From Bacteroidales bacterium UBA5833 (GTDB lineage: Bacteria; Bacteroidota; Bacteroidia; Bacteroidales; Lentimicrobiaceae), in NCBI GenBank assembly GCA_002433025.1, contig DJGZ01000038.1, positions 1-17,167 of the forward strand: DNA of 17,167 bases. The letters are read 5' to 3'. Positions within the stretch are counted from its first letter, which is position 1. Each line of letters begins with the position of its first letter. This document shows, one piece after another, positions 1-6,021 of this stretch. A program made the translations under genes and the position numbers. Below the pieces are notes generated by a model. The model had not been told where the DNA came from. It worked only from the letters and a program-made list of their open reading frames with translations, and made no database searches.

Positions 1-116
1 AATGAAACAATGGTCAAGTTTAGGCAGTCGCGTTGCGAATGCGAGGCCCCGCGGCCTGAGCGGATATAAAGATGAAGACCCGTTTTTGAAAATTGCATCA
101 CGAAGTAAAAATAGAA

Positions 117-149
117 GACCTAACAAGTTGGAAGAAAACTTGTTAGGTC
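117..149. repeat. Hairpin repeat copy A
   Basis: The arms GACCTAACAAGTT (117-129) and AACTTGTTAGGTC (137-149) are perfectly complementary over 13 bp around the 7-nt loop GGAAGAA. This is the only copy with no mismatch. It is followed by AGGTCGTTGATTGTTGTTGC, a tail shared with copies B and C. No T-run follows the stem on either strand, so a plain intrinsic terminator is unlikely. Confidence 0.9.
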
Positions 150-262
150 AGGTCGTTGATTGTTGTTGCCAGGCCCTGTGGGGAATTCAGGAACTGCAGG
201 GAAACCCAATAAAATCGTCGCGTCTTTGCGACTTTGCGCGGGAAAAATTATACAGTGAAAAA

Positions 263-389
263 GAAGACCTGACAAGTTGGATGAAAACTTGTTAGGCCAG
301 GTCGTTGATTATTGTTGCCAGGACCTGTGGGGAATTCAGGAATTTCGGGTTCGCAGAATTGTCTTTGCGTCGTGGCGCCTTTGCGTGGG
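263..389. repeat. 127-bp dispersed repeat, first copy
   Basis: Aligning this block with 1774-1900 (offset 1511) gives about five mismatches. The block consists of the 33-nt hairpin, the GGTCGTTGATTATTGTTGCC tail and a CTTTGCG-rich end. The two copies lie on opposite sides of the beta-barrel gene at 563-1222 in the same orientation, so recombination between them could in principle delete that gene. Confidence 0.88.
266..298. repeat. Hairpin repeat copy B
   Basis: Same element as copy A, with arms GACCTGACAAGTT and AACTTGTTAGGCC and loop GGATGAA. One G-T wobble and one A-C mismatch interrupt the stem. It belongs to a longer block, 263-389, that matches 1774-1900 with about five differences in 127 positions. 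Confidence 0.88.
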
Positions 390-562
390 ATACCTTATGC
401 AGGTTTGATTCCTGCGATGTCCTTAGCACGCGCCGGAGCCGGTTCCGCCTCTTTGCAGGGGAACGCGCTGGCCGTGAATCCTGCATACGCAGAACCTGAT
501 GGAAAGTCCCGTCAAAACCAGCAATGGAAATCCTGTTTCAGCAGGGAAAGCGGGCAATATTT

Positions 563-1222
563 TCAGAAGCGGTAGCCTATCGTAAACCGCAGCACCCTGT
601 TTTTAAAATCGAAATCATCATGATCCCCGGGGATATTGGTGATATCCGTAATCCCCAGATCATAACCGACTCCGATAAGGAAAGACCGGATTTCAAGCCC
701 GGCGCCAAAAGTGGCGCCAAATTCAATCCTTTTTATTTCATCCTCCGCATCGCCCCATTCAACATCTACTTCACCGTGTTCTTCAACACCGTTGAGCTCA
801 GAGGTAATTTTGGATTTGCCGGAAAGCCCTACACCGGCATAAGGCCCGGCAGCAGCAAAAAGTTGAATACCACCGCCAATTTCAGTGCCTGCTTTAAGCA
901 AGAGGGGAATATCCAGGTAGTAAAGCGCAACGACGACATCACGGCGGTAGCCCGCATCGTTGTCTGACGATTTTGCCCCTTTTGAACTGAACATAATTCC
1001 CGGTTCAAAAGACAGCACTTTATTCAGCGGAAAGTCCGCGGACAGACCGGTATGAAATCCGGTCCGCATCTTATAATCTGCGGTCATATCCACATCTTCT
1101 CCATTATTAACGTAGAAGTCCGGAAGGCTCATCCCGGCTTTCAGGATAAACGACTGCGCCTGTGACTGTATGGTGCAGAATCCGATCATAACAATCAACA
1201 CGAAGCTGATACACTTTTTCAT
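563..1222 (-). CDS. Outer-membrane beta-barrel (porin-like) protein
   Basis: A 219-residue protein with a classical signal peptide: MKK, a hydrophobic stretch, and a likely cleavage after SQAQ near residue 23. The mature part alternates polar and hydrophobic residues in beta-strand fashion and is rich in glycine and aromatics. It ends in GYRF, with the C-terminal phenylalanine that outer-membrane barrels commonly use for BAM-dependent insertion. Length and pattern fit the small 8-stranded outer-membrane-protein families common in Bacteroidota (OMP_b-brl type), whose function is usually unknown. The ATG is chosen because it directly precedes the signal peptide; no clear Shine-Dalgarno is present. 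The gene is alone on its strand, isolated between repeat blocks. A promoter match lies about 180 bp upstream (1401-1431), which would give a long leader. Class assignment is firm, exact function is not. Confidence 0.85.
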   Translation of the reverse strand: MKKCISFVLIVMIGFCTIQSQAQSFILKAGMSLPDFYVNNGEDVDMTADYKMRTGFHTGLSADFPLNKVLSFEPGIMFSSKGAKSSDNDAGYRRDVVVALYYLDIPLLLKAGTEIGGGIQLFAAAGPYAGVGLSGKSKITSELNGVEEHGEVDVEWGDAEDEIKRIEFGATFGAGLEIRSFLIGVGYDLGITDITNIPGDHDDFDFKNRVLRFTIGYRF

Positions 1223-1256
1223 AATGCTAAGGCTTTAAATGAATAACGATATATCT

Positions 1257-1275
1257 GATCCGGTTTCCCGGAATC
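1257..1275 (-). other. GNRA-tetraloop hairpin in leader of the barrel gene
   Basis: Read on the minus strand, GATTCCGG-GAAA-CCGGATC forms a 7-bp stem with one bulged T and a GAAA tetraloop. It ends 34 nt before the start codon. A GAAA loop on a GC-rich stem suggests a stable RNA structure in the mRNA leader. No riboswitch family is recognised. Confidence 0.4.
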
Positions 1276-1400
1276 CATGATCAATACGGTAAAGGGGGGT
1301 GACTTCGTCATGACAATTCAGAACCCTGCCCGGAGGGAAGTGGCCGGTTCAACTCCCGGTTATTATTTGTATAATATTCTTTATCAACGCCTCCGCCATG

Positions 1401-1431
1401 CAAATATACCATTTTTATATCATGATTGCAA
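1401..1431 (-). promoter_or_regulatory. Candidate Bacteroidota promoter for the barrel gene
   Basis: On the minus strand, TATATTTG (1408 to 1401) matches the -7 consensus TAnnTTTG. TTG (1431 to 1429) sits 20 nt upstream, which fits the -33 spacing. This is the only site noted in the window with both elements. If used, the transcript would have a leader of about 170 nt before the ATG at 1222. Confidence 0.4.
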
Positions 1432-1486
1432 TTATATGAATAACTCATGCAAATCATTTACTGGGTTTGGAAGGTTTTTAAGTGTG

Positions 1487-1526
1487 ATTCAAAAATTCAA
1501 GGATTCAAGGATTCAACTATTCAAAG
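1487..1526. repeat. ATTCAANN octamer microsatellite, five units
   Basis: Five consecutive 8-nt units read ATTCAAAA, ATTCAAGG, ATTCAAGG, ATTCAACT and ATTCAAAG. The first six bases are invariant and the last two vary. It directly precedes the GC-rich repeat block that begins near 1540. Confidence 0.9.
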
Positions 1527-1540
1527 ATGCCTTTGGCGCG

Positions 1541-1563
1541 GACGTCTCGTCCGTGCTTCAGAG
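1541..1563. repeat. GC-rich stem-loop
   Basis: GCGCGGACG and CGTCCGTGC around a TCT loop form a 9-bp stem with one wobble or mismatch, at the left border of the duplicated repeat block. It resembles the mobile, REP-like palindromes scattered in intergenic DNA. No function can be assigned. Confidence 0.55.
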
Positions 1564-1566
1564 CCT

Positions 1567-1614
1567 CCCGGCTGGTCTCGTTCCTATAACGATAGGAACC
1601 GCCCGGCCACCGGG
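1567..1614. repeat. Variable-arm stem-loop element, copy 1
   Basis: A 48-nt element. Outer arms CCCGG and CCGGG (with a partly paired TGGTC / GGCCA section) enclose a perfect inner stem, GTTCCTAT (1580-1587) and ATAGGAAC (1592-1599), with loop AACG. The equivalent element 343 bp downstream keeps the stem while changing its sequence, including two compensatory pairs. The flanks GGTCTCGTT and GGAACCGCCCGG are also recognisable in an inverted, longer version at 13691-13755. Confidence 0.8.
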
Positions 1615-1807
1615 ATGGATTCACCATCGAGGGCCCGTGATTTACCCTTGAAAGGTCCGTGGCACGCGTCTGAGCCTGTCCCGCCTCTTTGCGGGAAGGC
1701 GCGCGCTAACTGGGGTGGTTTTTTCTCTTTGCAGGATCCGTGGCACGCGTCTGAAGACGCGCGCTAGCTGGAGGAAGACCTGACAAGTTGGAAGAAAACT
1801 TGTTAGG
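1607..1807. repeat. 201-bp direct repeat, first copy
   Basis: This block is identical to 1950-2150 except at one position (C at 1746, T at 2089). It includes smaller palindromes such as CCCGCCTCTTTGCGGG and GCGTCTGAAGACGC and ends inside hairpin copy C. One difference in 201 bp points to a recent duplication or gene conversion. The sequence has no plausible coding frame. Confidence 0.93.
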
Positions 1808-1900
1808 CCAGGTCGTTGATTATTGTTGCCAGGCTCTGTGTGGAAGTCAGGAATTTCGGGTTCGCAGAATTGTCTTTGCGTCGTGGCGCCTTTGCGTGGG
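1774..1900. repeat. 127-bp dispersed repeat, second copy
   Basis: Counterpart of 263-389 with about five differences. It starts with hairpin copy C and runs to the CTTTGCG-rich segment ending TTTGCGTGGG. It overlaps the end of the first 201-bp repeat, so the two repeat families share the hairpin as a junction. Confidence 0.88.
1777..1809. repeat. Hairpin repeat copy C
   Basis: Arms GACCTGACAAGTT and AACTTGTTAGGCC with loop GGAAGAA. One G-T wobble and one A-C mismatch, as in copy B. It forms the junction between the 201-bp direct repeat on its left and the 127-bp dispersed repeat on its right. Confidence 0.88.
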
Positions 1901-1909
1901 GAAAATTAT

Positions 1910-1957
1910 CCCGGCCGGTCTCGTACCGACAGCTATCGGTACCGCTCGACCACCGGG
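1910..1957. repeat. Variable-arm stem-loop element, copy 2
   Basis: Aligned with copy 1 at exactly 343 bp offset. The inner stem is GTACCGA (1923-1929) and TCGGTAC (1936-1942). Relative to copy 1, a T-A pair became A-T and another T-A became G-C, so both substitutions kept pairing. A third pair was lost next to the loop. The DNA just downstream is otherwise nearly identical between copies, so divergence is concentrated in this hairpin. Confidence 0.8.
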
Positions 1958-2150
1958 ATGGATTCACCATCGAGGGCCCGTGATTTACCCTTGAAAGGTC
2001 CGTGGCACGCGTCTGAGCCTGTCCCGCCTCTTTGCGGGAAGGCGCGCGCTAACTGGGGTGGTTTTTTCTCTTTGCAGGATCCGTGGCATGCGTCTGAAGA
2101 CGCGCGCTAGCTGGAGGAAGACCTGACAAGTTGGAAGAAAACTTGTTAGG
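1950..2150. repeat. 201-bp direct repeat, second copy
   Basis: Second copy of 1607-1807, differing only at 2089. It ends in hairpin copy D, after which similarity to the first unit stops, since the sequence following D differs from that following C. Confidence 0.93.
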
Positions 2151-2152
2151 TC
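2120..2152. repeat. Hairpin repeat copy D
   Basis: Arms GACCTGACAAGTT and AACTTGTTAGGTC with loop GGAAGAA; a single G-T wobble. The tail after it is diverged (GGGTCATTGATTATTGCGGC) and leads into an AATCCGA microsatellite and a CTTTGCG segment, showing the modular make-up of these repeats. Confidence 0.88.
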
Positions 2153-2215
2153 GGGTCATTGATTATTGCGGCCAGGCCCTGCTGAAATGTTGGGAATTAC
2201 GGGGATGGTAATTCA

Positions 2216-2250
2216 AATCCGAAATCAAAAATCCGAAATCCGAAATCCTT
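2216..2250. repeat. AATCCGA heptamer microsatellite, five units
   Basis: Five 7-nt units read AATCCGA, AATCAAA, AATCCGA, AATCCGA and AATCCTT. The same repeat type recurs at 13906-13940. It runs directly into a CTTTGCG-type segment (GCGACTTTGCGCGGGG). Confidence 0.88.
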
Positions 2251-2380
2251 CGCGACTTTGCGCGGGGAAAGTTATGCAGGTTTGATGCTGTTGATGTCCA
2301 TGGTGCGCGCGGATCCTGCCGGAAGAAACGCTATACAGGTAAATGGAATCCGGGAATTTCAATACGAATTAATACTTATA

Positions 2381-2427
2381 TTCCTAAAAATCAAACGGCT
2401 TAGAAATTAAAAATTTGATTTTAGGAA
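2381..2427. promoter_or_regulatory. AT-rich inverted repeat upstream of efflux operon
   Basis: Left arm TTCCTAAAAATCAAA (2381-2395) and right arm TTTGATTTTAGGAA (2414-2427) pair over 14 bp with one bulged A, across an 18-nt spacer. It lies about 100 bp upstream of the candidate -7 element of the operon. It could be an operator, for instance for the operon's own LytTR regulator, or the remains of a small mobile element. The sequence alone does not decide. Confidence 0.4.
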
Positions 2428-2528
2428 TTTATTAACCGTCCCTTGCCCCCGCAACCATCTGTTATCCGGATTGGTCGGCAAAAAGCCGCCTTTGGTCTAA
2501 AGGTTTTTCAGGCACCGGCATGTGCCTG

Positions 2529-2536
2529 TAGTTTTG
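2529..2536 (+). promoter_or_regulatory. Candidate -7 element of efflux operon
   Basis: TAGTTTTG matches TAnnTTTG exactly, 20 nt before the chosen ATG at 2557. The -33 region offers only TTTTTC near 2504-2509 rather than TTTG. Just upstream are two small inverted repeats, CCTTTGGTCTAAAGG (2489-2503) and GGCACCGGCATGTGCC (2511-2526). Confidence 0.35.
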
Positions 2537-2556
2537 CATCATCAATGATTGAAGCG

Positions 2557-3879
2557 ATGAAAATCCGATTCTTAATCCCTGCGCTTTTTCTCCTGTTCGC
2601 AGCTGCTGATCTGCCGGCCCAGACCAAAGTATGGACATTGGACGAATGCATCGGCAGGGCGCTGGGATATAACCTGCAGGTGCGCCAGGCCGGCCTGTCT
2701 GTGGAAATCAGTCAGGTGAACCAGGAACAGGCAATGGCTTCCCGGTTTCCCACGCTGGATGCTTCCGTAAGACAAAATTTCTCGTGGACGGACAAACAAA
2801 ATTTAGCGGGAAACTATGAATTTACGGGAAGCAACGGAAGTTCGGTTTCCCTGAATTCGGGCGTGACACTCTTTAACGGTTTCAGGAAGCAGAATTCCAT
2901 CAGGCAGACATCTCTCGATTATCAGCGCGCGGTACTCGACGCTGAAAGCATGCGGCAGGACATAGCGCTCCAGGTGCTTGACAATTACCTTCAGGTGCTG
3001 TATGCCGGAGAACTGGTAACCAACAGCGGGAACCAGCTGACTTCCACCGGCAGGCAACTGCAGCTGGCCGGTGAACGGCTTAACCTGCGCATTATTTCAA
3101 TGGCAGACTACCTGCAGGTAAAAGCGCAGGAGTCGGCGGAGAAACTTACCCTTGCCAATGCAGAAAAGCAGTTGCTGCTGAGCAGGATCAACCTGATGCA
3201 GCTGCTCGAAATCCCTGTTCATGATACATTTGCCATTGCTGTGCCCGATCTTTCAGGTACCGGATTACAGCTGATTACTGACGATGCAGGTGTGATTTAC
3301 GAAAAAGCCCTTGAAATAAGGCCTGAGGTAAAAAGCGCTACCCTGAAAAAAAGGATTGCCGGATATGAGACAGCTATAGCCAAAGGCGCCATGCTACCCA
3401 CCCTCAGCCTGAATGCAGGCGTAAGCACCAGTTACAGCAGTGTGGCCGAAGGGCTTAAGTTCGCCTCACAACTGGACCACAACTTCTCCCCTGTGGCCGG
3501 CCTTACGCTTTCCGTACCCATATTTCAGCAAAAACAGTTGAAATCGCAGGTTTCCCTGGCCATGATCAATGCCCGGTCGGCGGAAATCAGTGAACAGTCA
3601 ACCCTGAACCAGTTGCGCAAGAACATAGAAACCGCCCGTGCGGCAGTTGTTGCTGCCGGAAAGGAGTTTCAGGCCTCGGAAGAACAGTACAGGGCAATGA
3701 CCGCATCTTATGAAGTGGCCACGGAAAGATTCAATCAGGGGGTCATCAGCCCGGTGGATTACCTCTTCGAAAAAACCAATCTGATCAATGCAGAAAGTAA
3801 ACTGCTTCAGTCAAGATATAACCTGATTTTCAGTTATAAAGAACTGGAGTATTACCAGGGCAAGCCGCTCACTTTGTAA
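2557..3879 (+). CDS. TolC-family outer-membrane efflux channel
   Basis: A 440-residue protein when started at the ATG at 2557. The frame is open further upstream, but this start gives a proper signal peptide (MKIRFLIPALFLLFAAADLPAQ), and a candidate -7 element lies 20 nt before it. The mature protein opens with the typical TLDECIGRAL motif (W/TLxECIxxAL in TolC-type proteins) and has the family's internal duplication: two long coiled-coil helical regions separated by strand segments, such as SGVTLFNGFRKQNSIRQ in the first half and TLSVPIFQQKQLKSQV in the second. In the family, trimers form an outer-membrane beta-barrel with a periplasmic alpha tunnel that docks on a MacA/HlyD-type adaptor. 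The adaptor gene follows after 54 nt, supporting an operon. The exported substrate is unknown. Confidence 0.93.
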   Translation: MKIRFLIPALFLLFAAADLPAQTKVWTLDECIGRALGYNLQVRQAGLSVEISQVNQEQAMASRFPTLDASVRQNFSWTDKQNLAGNYEFTGSNGSSVSLNSGVTLFNGFRKQNSIRQTSLDYQRAVLDAESMRQDIALQVLDNYLQVLYAGELVTNSGNQLTSTGRQLQLAGERLNLRIISMADYLQVKAQESAEKLTLANAEKQLLLSRINLMQLLEIPVHDTFAIAVPDLSGTGLQLITDDAGVIYEKALEIRPEVKSATLKKRIAGYETAIAKGAMLPTLSLNAGVSTSYSSVAEGLKFASQLDHNFSPVAGLTLSVPIFQQKQLKSQVSLAMINARSAEISEQSTLNQLRKNIETARAAVVAAGKEFQASEEQYRAMTASYEVATERFNQGVISPVDYLFEKTNLINAESKLLQSRYNLIFSYKELEYYQGKPLTL

Positions 3880-3933
3880 TTAACATCCTTAAGTCAATGA
3901 TATTTCAAAAATATCAGGTTAAAAACAAGTTCA

Positions 3934-5133
3934 ATGAAACGTAAGACAAGATTAATCATAATATCCATGCTGGTGCTGGCAACCGGTGCTGGCATCGTCT
4001 ACTCCTGCGGAGGCGGGAAGGCTGCCCTGTCCGTTGACACGGCCGCTGTTGAAAGAGGCAATGTCAGCATCTCCGTAACCGCTACCGGCACCCTCGAAGC
4101 CATCACCACCGTGGAGGTGGGTACCCAGGTTTCAGGCGTGATAGAACGTCTTTATGCTGATTTCAATTCGGTGGTAAAGAAAGGCCAGTTGCTGGCGAAA
4201 CTCGATGAGACCATGCTGCGTGCCACGCTCAACCAGAGCGAAGCAACCCTGATGGATGCCGAAGCCGACCTGAGCTACCAGACCGGCAACTATCAGCGGA
4301 TGAAAAGCCTGTATGATAAAAACCTGATTGCCCAGGCTGATTTTGACCAGGCGGAATACAGTTATAAAAGAGCGCTGGCCAGTGTGGCGAATGCCAAAGC
4401 TTCGCTGCAGCGCAACCAGGTGAACCTTACCTATGCTTCCATCTATTCTCCCATCGACGGAGTAGTGCTGAACCGCGCCGTGGACGAAGGGCAGACCGTG
4501 GCAGCAAGCTTCAATACCCCGACGCTGTTTACAATAGCCAACGACCTCACCCGCATGGAAGTGCAGGCGAGTGTTGATGAAGCGGATATCGGCCAGGTAC
4601 GCGAAGGACAAAGGGTTGAATTCACGGTGGATGCCTTTCCCGGTGTGGAATTTGAAGGAACGGTGACCGAGATCCGTCTGAAACCGGTGGTAACTTCCAA
4701 TGTTGTTACTTATACCGTTATCATCAATGCGCCCAACCCGGATAAAAAACTGATGCCGGGCATGACAGCAGGCGTAGCCATCTTTCTTTCGGAAGCGGAC
4801 TCAGTGCTGGTTATTCCTTCCAAAGCATTGAAATTTAAACCTGAAGCGGAGCATACAACAGGGAAAACCATGATGACCGGAAGACCGGACAGGGGTGAAA
4901 TGGTATGGGTTTACGAAGGGGGCAGAATGCTGCCGCGAGGTGTAAAAACGGGATTGAGCGATGGCAGCATCACGGAAATTACAAACGGATTGAAGGAGGG
5001 GGAAGAGGTAATCCTTGCCGCCAGAAGTGCGGAGAAGTCATCGAAAAACGAAAAAACCGCAACCAGCCCTTTTGTCCCCAAACGACCGGGATCGGCGAAC
5101 AAGAACAACCCGCCGCAACCTCCACCACAATAA
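3934..5133 (+). CDS. macA: MacA-like periplasmic adaptor (RND/HlyD family)
   Basis: A 399-residue membrane-fusion protein linking the inner-membrane ABC exporter to the outer-membrane channel. The N-terminus is hydrophobic (residues 7-24) and continues into VYSCGGG, so it may be a lipoprotein with Cys25 or be held by an N-terminal helix. Domain order is typical: first lipoyl half (about 58-95, VEVGTQVSGVIERL), a coiled-coil hairpin (about 96-165), second lipoyl half (SPIDGVVLNRAVDEGQTV), beta-barrel (about 205-290, with MPGMTAGVAIFL at its end) and a membrane-proximal domain. The tail is proline-rich (NNPPQPPPQ). It lies between the channel gene and the ATPase gene (9-nt gap), so the set reads as one MacAB-TolC-type pump. 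The symbol is by family resemblance; substrate could be a drug, peptide or lipid. Confidence 0.92.
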   Translation: MKRKTRLIIISMLVLATGAGIVYSCGGGKAALSVDTAAVERGNVSISVTATGTLEAITTVEVGTQVSGVIERLYADFNSVVKKGQLLAKLDETMLRATLNQSEATLMDAEADLSYQTGNYQRMKSLYDKNLIAQADFDQAEYSYKRALASVANAKASLQRNQVNLTYASIYSPIDGVVLNRAVDEGQTVAASFNTPTLFTIANDLTRMEVQASVDEADIGQVREGQRVEFTVDAFPGVEFEGTVTEIRLKPVVTSNVVTYTVIINAPNPDKKLMPGMTAGVAIFLSEADSVLVIPSKALKFKPEAEHTTGKTMMTGRPDRGEMVWVYEGGRMLPRGVKTGLSDGSITEITNGLKEGEEVILAARSAEKSSKNEKTATSPFVPKRPGSANKNNPPQPPPQ

Positions 5134-5142
5134 GCAGGAGTT

Positions 5143-5895
5143 ATGGAAGCGCACAACAAATCAATTATTTCCGTTTCAGGGCTTAAAAAGTACTTCCGGG
5201 TCGGCGAAGTAACGGTACAAGCCCTGCGTGGCGTGGATCTCTCCATTGAGGAGGGGGAATTTGTTGCCATCATGGGGGCCAGCGGGAGCGGGAAATCAAC
5301 CATGCTCAATATTCTTGGCTGCCTCGACCAGCCAACGGGAGGGACTTATCTCCTTGATGGCACCGATGTTAGCGGTCTGAGCAAAAATGAACTTGCCCGG
5401 CTGCGCAATCTAAAACTCGGATTTGTATTTCAATCTTATAACCTGTTACCCAGAACTTCAGCCCTCGAGAATGTGGAACTGCCACTATTCTACAACAACA
5501 CTATCAGGGCGCGTGAGCGCCGCGAGAGAGCCGAGGCCGCACTCGGGGCTGTCGGGCTGGCTGACAGGATGCACCATATGCCCAATCAGCTGAGCGGAGG
5601 TCAGCAGCAGCGGGTGGCCATAGCCCGCTCCCTGGTGAACGACCCCGTGCTGATCCTTGCCGATGAAGCCACCGGAAACCTTGATACAAGGACTTCCTAC
5701 GAAATAATGGCCCTCTTTCAGGAATTGAATGAAAAAGGTAAAACCATCGTTTTTGTAACCCATGAACCGGAAATTGCAGAATTTATGGGAAGAAACGTGG
5801 TATTCAGGGATGGAAACATCGTGAAACGAAACCCGGTATTGAAACGTAATTCAGCCATTGAAATGCTGAAAGCATTGCCGCCTGAGAACGACTGA
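5143..5895 (+). CDS. MacB-type ABC transporter ATP-binding protein
   Basis: A 250-residue stand-alone nucleotide-binding domain. Visible motifs are Walker A GASGSGKS (45-52), Q-loop Gln97, signature LSGGQQQRVAIARSL (149-163), Walker B LILADEATGNLD (169-180) and switch His206. The EATGNLD form and overall length are typical of the MacB/LolD/FtsE class of mechanotransmitting ABC ATPases. The ATG at 5143 follows CAGGAG by a few bases and gives a family-typical N-terminus. In E. coli MacB the ATPase and membrane domains are fused; here they are separate genes, as is common outside the Enterobacteria. Codons after 5830 extend the C-terminus slightly beyond the core domain. It should act at the cytoplasmic face with the permease encoded at 6022. 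Confidence 0.95.
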   Translation: MEAHNKSIISVSGLKKYFRVGEVTVQALRGVDLSIEEGEFVAIMGASGSGKSTMLNILGCLDQPTGGTYLLDGTDVSGLSKNELARLRNLKLGFVFQSYNLLPRTSALENVELPLFYNNTIRARERRERAEAALGAVGLADRMHHMPNQLSGGQQQRVAIARSLVNDPVLILADEATGNLDTRTSYEIMALFQELNEKGKTIVFVTHEPEIAEFMGRNVVFRDGNIVKRNPVLKRNSAIEMLKALPPEND

Positions 5896-5966
5896 GCCAA
5901 CTGCCGTTGCAGGATCTTGTTCCTGAAACCGGAATTTCAACGGCACCTCAGCCACATGACCGCCGG

Positions 5967-5980
5967 CACCGGTACCGGTG
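5967..5980. repeat. 14-bp perfect palindrome in ATPase-permease spacer
   Basis: CACCGGTACCGGTG is fully self-complementary. It sits in the 126-nt gap between the ATPase and permease genes, which is the longest gap in the operon. CCTCA (5946-5950) and TGAGG (5979-5983) could add a further stem. It could be an RNA structure affecting processing or a protein-binding site. Confidence 0.4.
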
Positions 5981-6001
5981 AGGATATTAAACCACTTTGC
6001 T

Positions 6002-6017
6002 TTTGATTATTATCAAA
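6002..6017 (+). promoter_or_regulatory. Small hairpin just before permease start codon
   Basis: TTTGAT-TATT-ATCAAA can form a 6-bp stem with a 4-nt loop, ending 4 nt before the ATG at 6022. It occupies the place of a ribosome-binding site; no Shine-Dalgarno is visible. It may modulate permease translation, but the stem is weak and AT-rich. Confidence 0.3.
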
Positions 6018-6021
6018 TCCG

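Larger units (their letters stand above)
1..562. other. Repeat-rich non-coding region at left edge
   Basis: No convincing gene is seen here. The short open frames have no recognisable domain, and some run through sequences repeated elsewhere in the window. The stretch carries two copies of a 33-nt hairpin (117-149 and 266-298), CTTTGCG-rich segments (about 219-241 and 361-389), and a segment near 425-470 related to parts of the 1.6-2.1 kb repeats, which share CGCCTCTTTGC. The first 60 bases show nothing recognisable, so whatever gene lies to the left ends outside the window. Confidence 0.7.
1223..2556. other. 1.3-kb non-coding region with nested repeats
   Basis: No credible gene lies between the barrel gene and the efflux operon. 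Open frames here are translations of the DNA repeats themselves; two share the same C-terminal peptide only because the DNA is duplicated. Contents in order: the candidate leader and promoter of the barrel gene (to about 1431), an ATTCAANN microsatellite (1487-1526), a 343-bp-period duplication (about 1567-2152) containing hairpin copies C and D, an AATCCGA microsatellite (2216-2250), an AT-rich inverted repeat (2381-2427), and the efflux operon leader with a candidate -7 element (2529-2536). Confidence 0.7.

Noticed and set aside
2..575. Short open frames of 64-97 codons at the left edge
   Set aside because: They run through hairpin and CTTTGCG repeats, overlap in different frames and strands, and show no recognisable motif.
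1346..1359. tRNA T-arm-like sequence GGTTCAACTCCCGG
   Set aside because: The T stem is imperfect and no matching acceptor, D or anticodon arms can be built around it, so it is not a tRNA gene.
1277..2110. Several open frames of 68-124 codons in the repeat region
   Set aside because: They translate the DNA repeats, giving the same C-terminal peptides at 1651 and 1994, have no domain or start context, and overlap each other in different frames.
1607..2150. Possible insertion sequence from the long direct repeats
   Set aside because: No transposase coding sequence, no terminal inverted repeats bounding the unit and no target-site duplication were found.
117..2152. Possible CRISPR array from the repeated hairpins
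   Set aside because: Only four copies at irregular distances (149, 1511 and 343 bp), no uniform spacers and no cas genes in the window.
2443..2556. Upstream extension of the TolC-like frame
   Set aside because: The added 38 residues precede a complete signal peptide, and the candidate -7 element at 2529-2536 lies inside the extension, so ATG 2557 is preferred.
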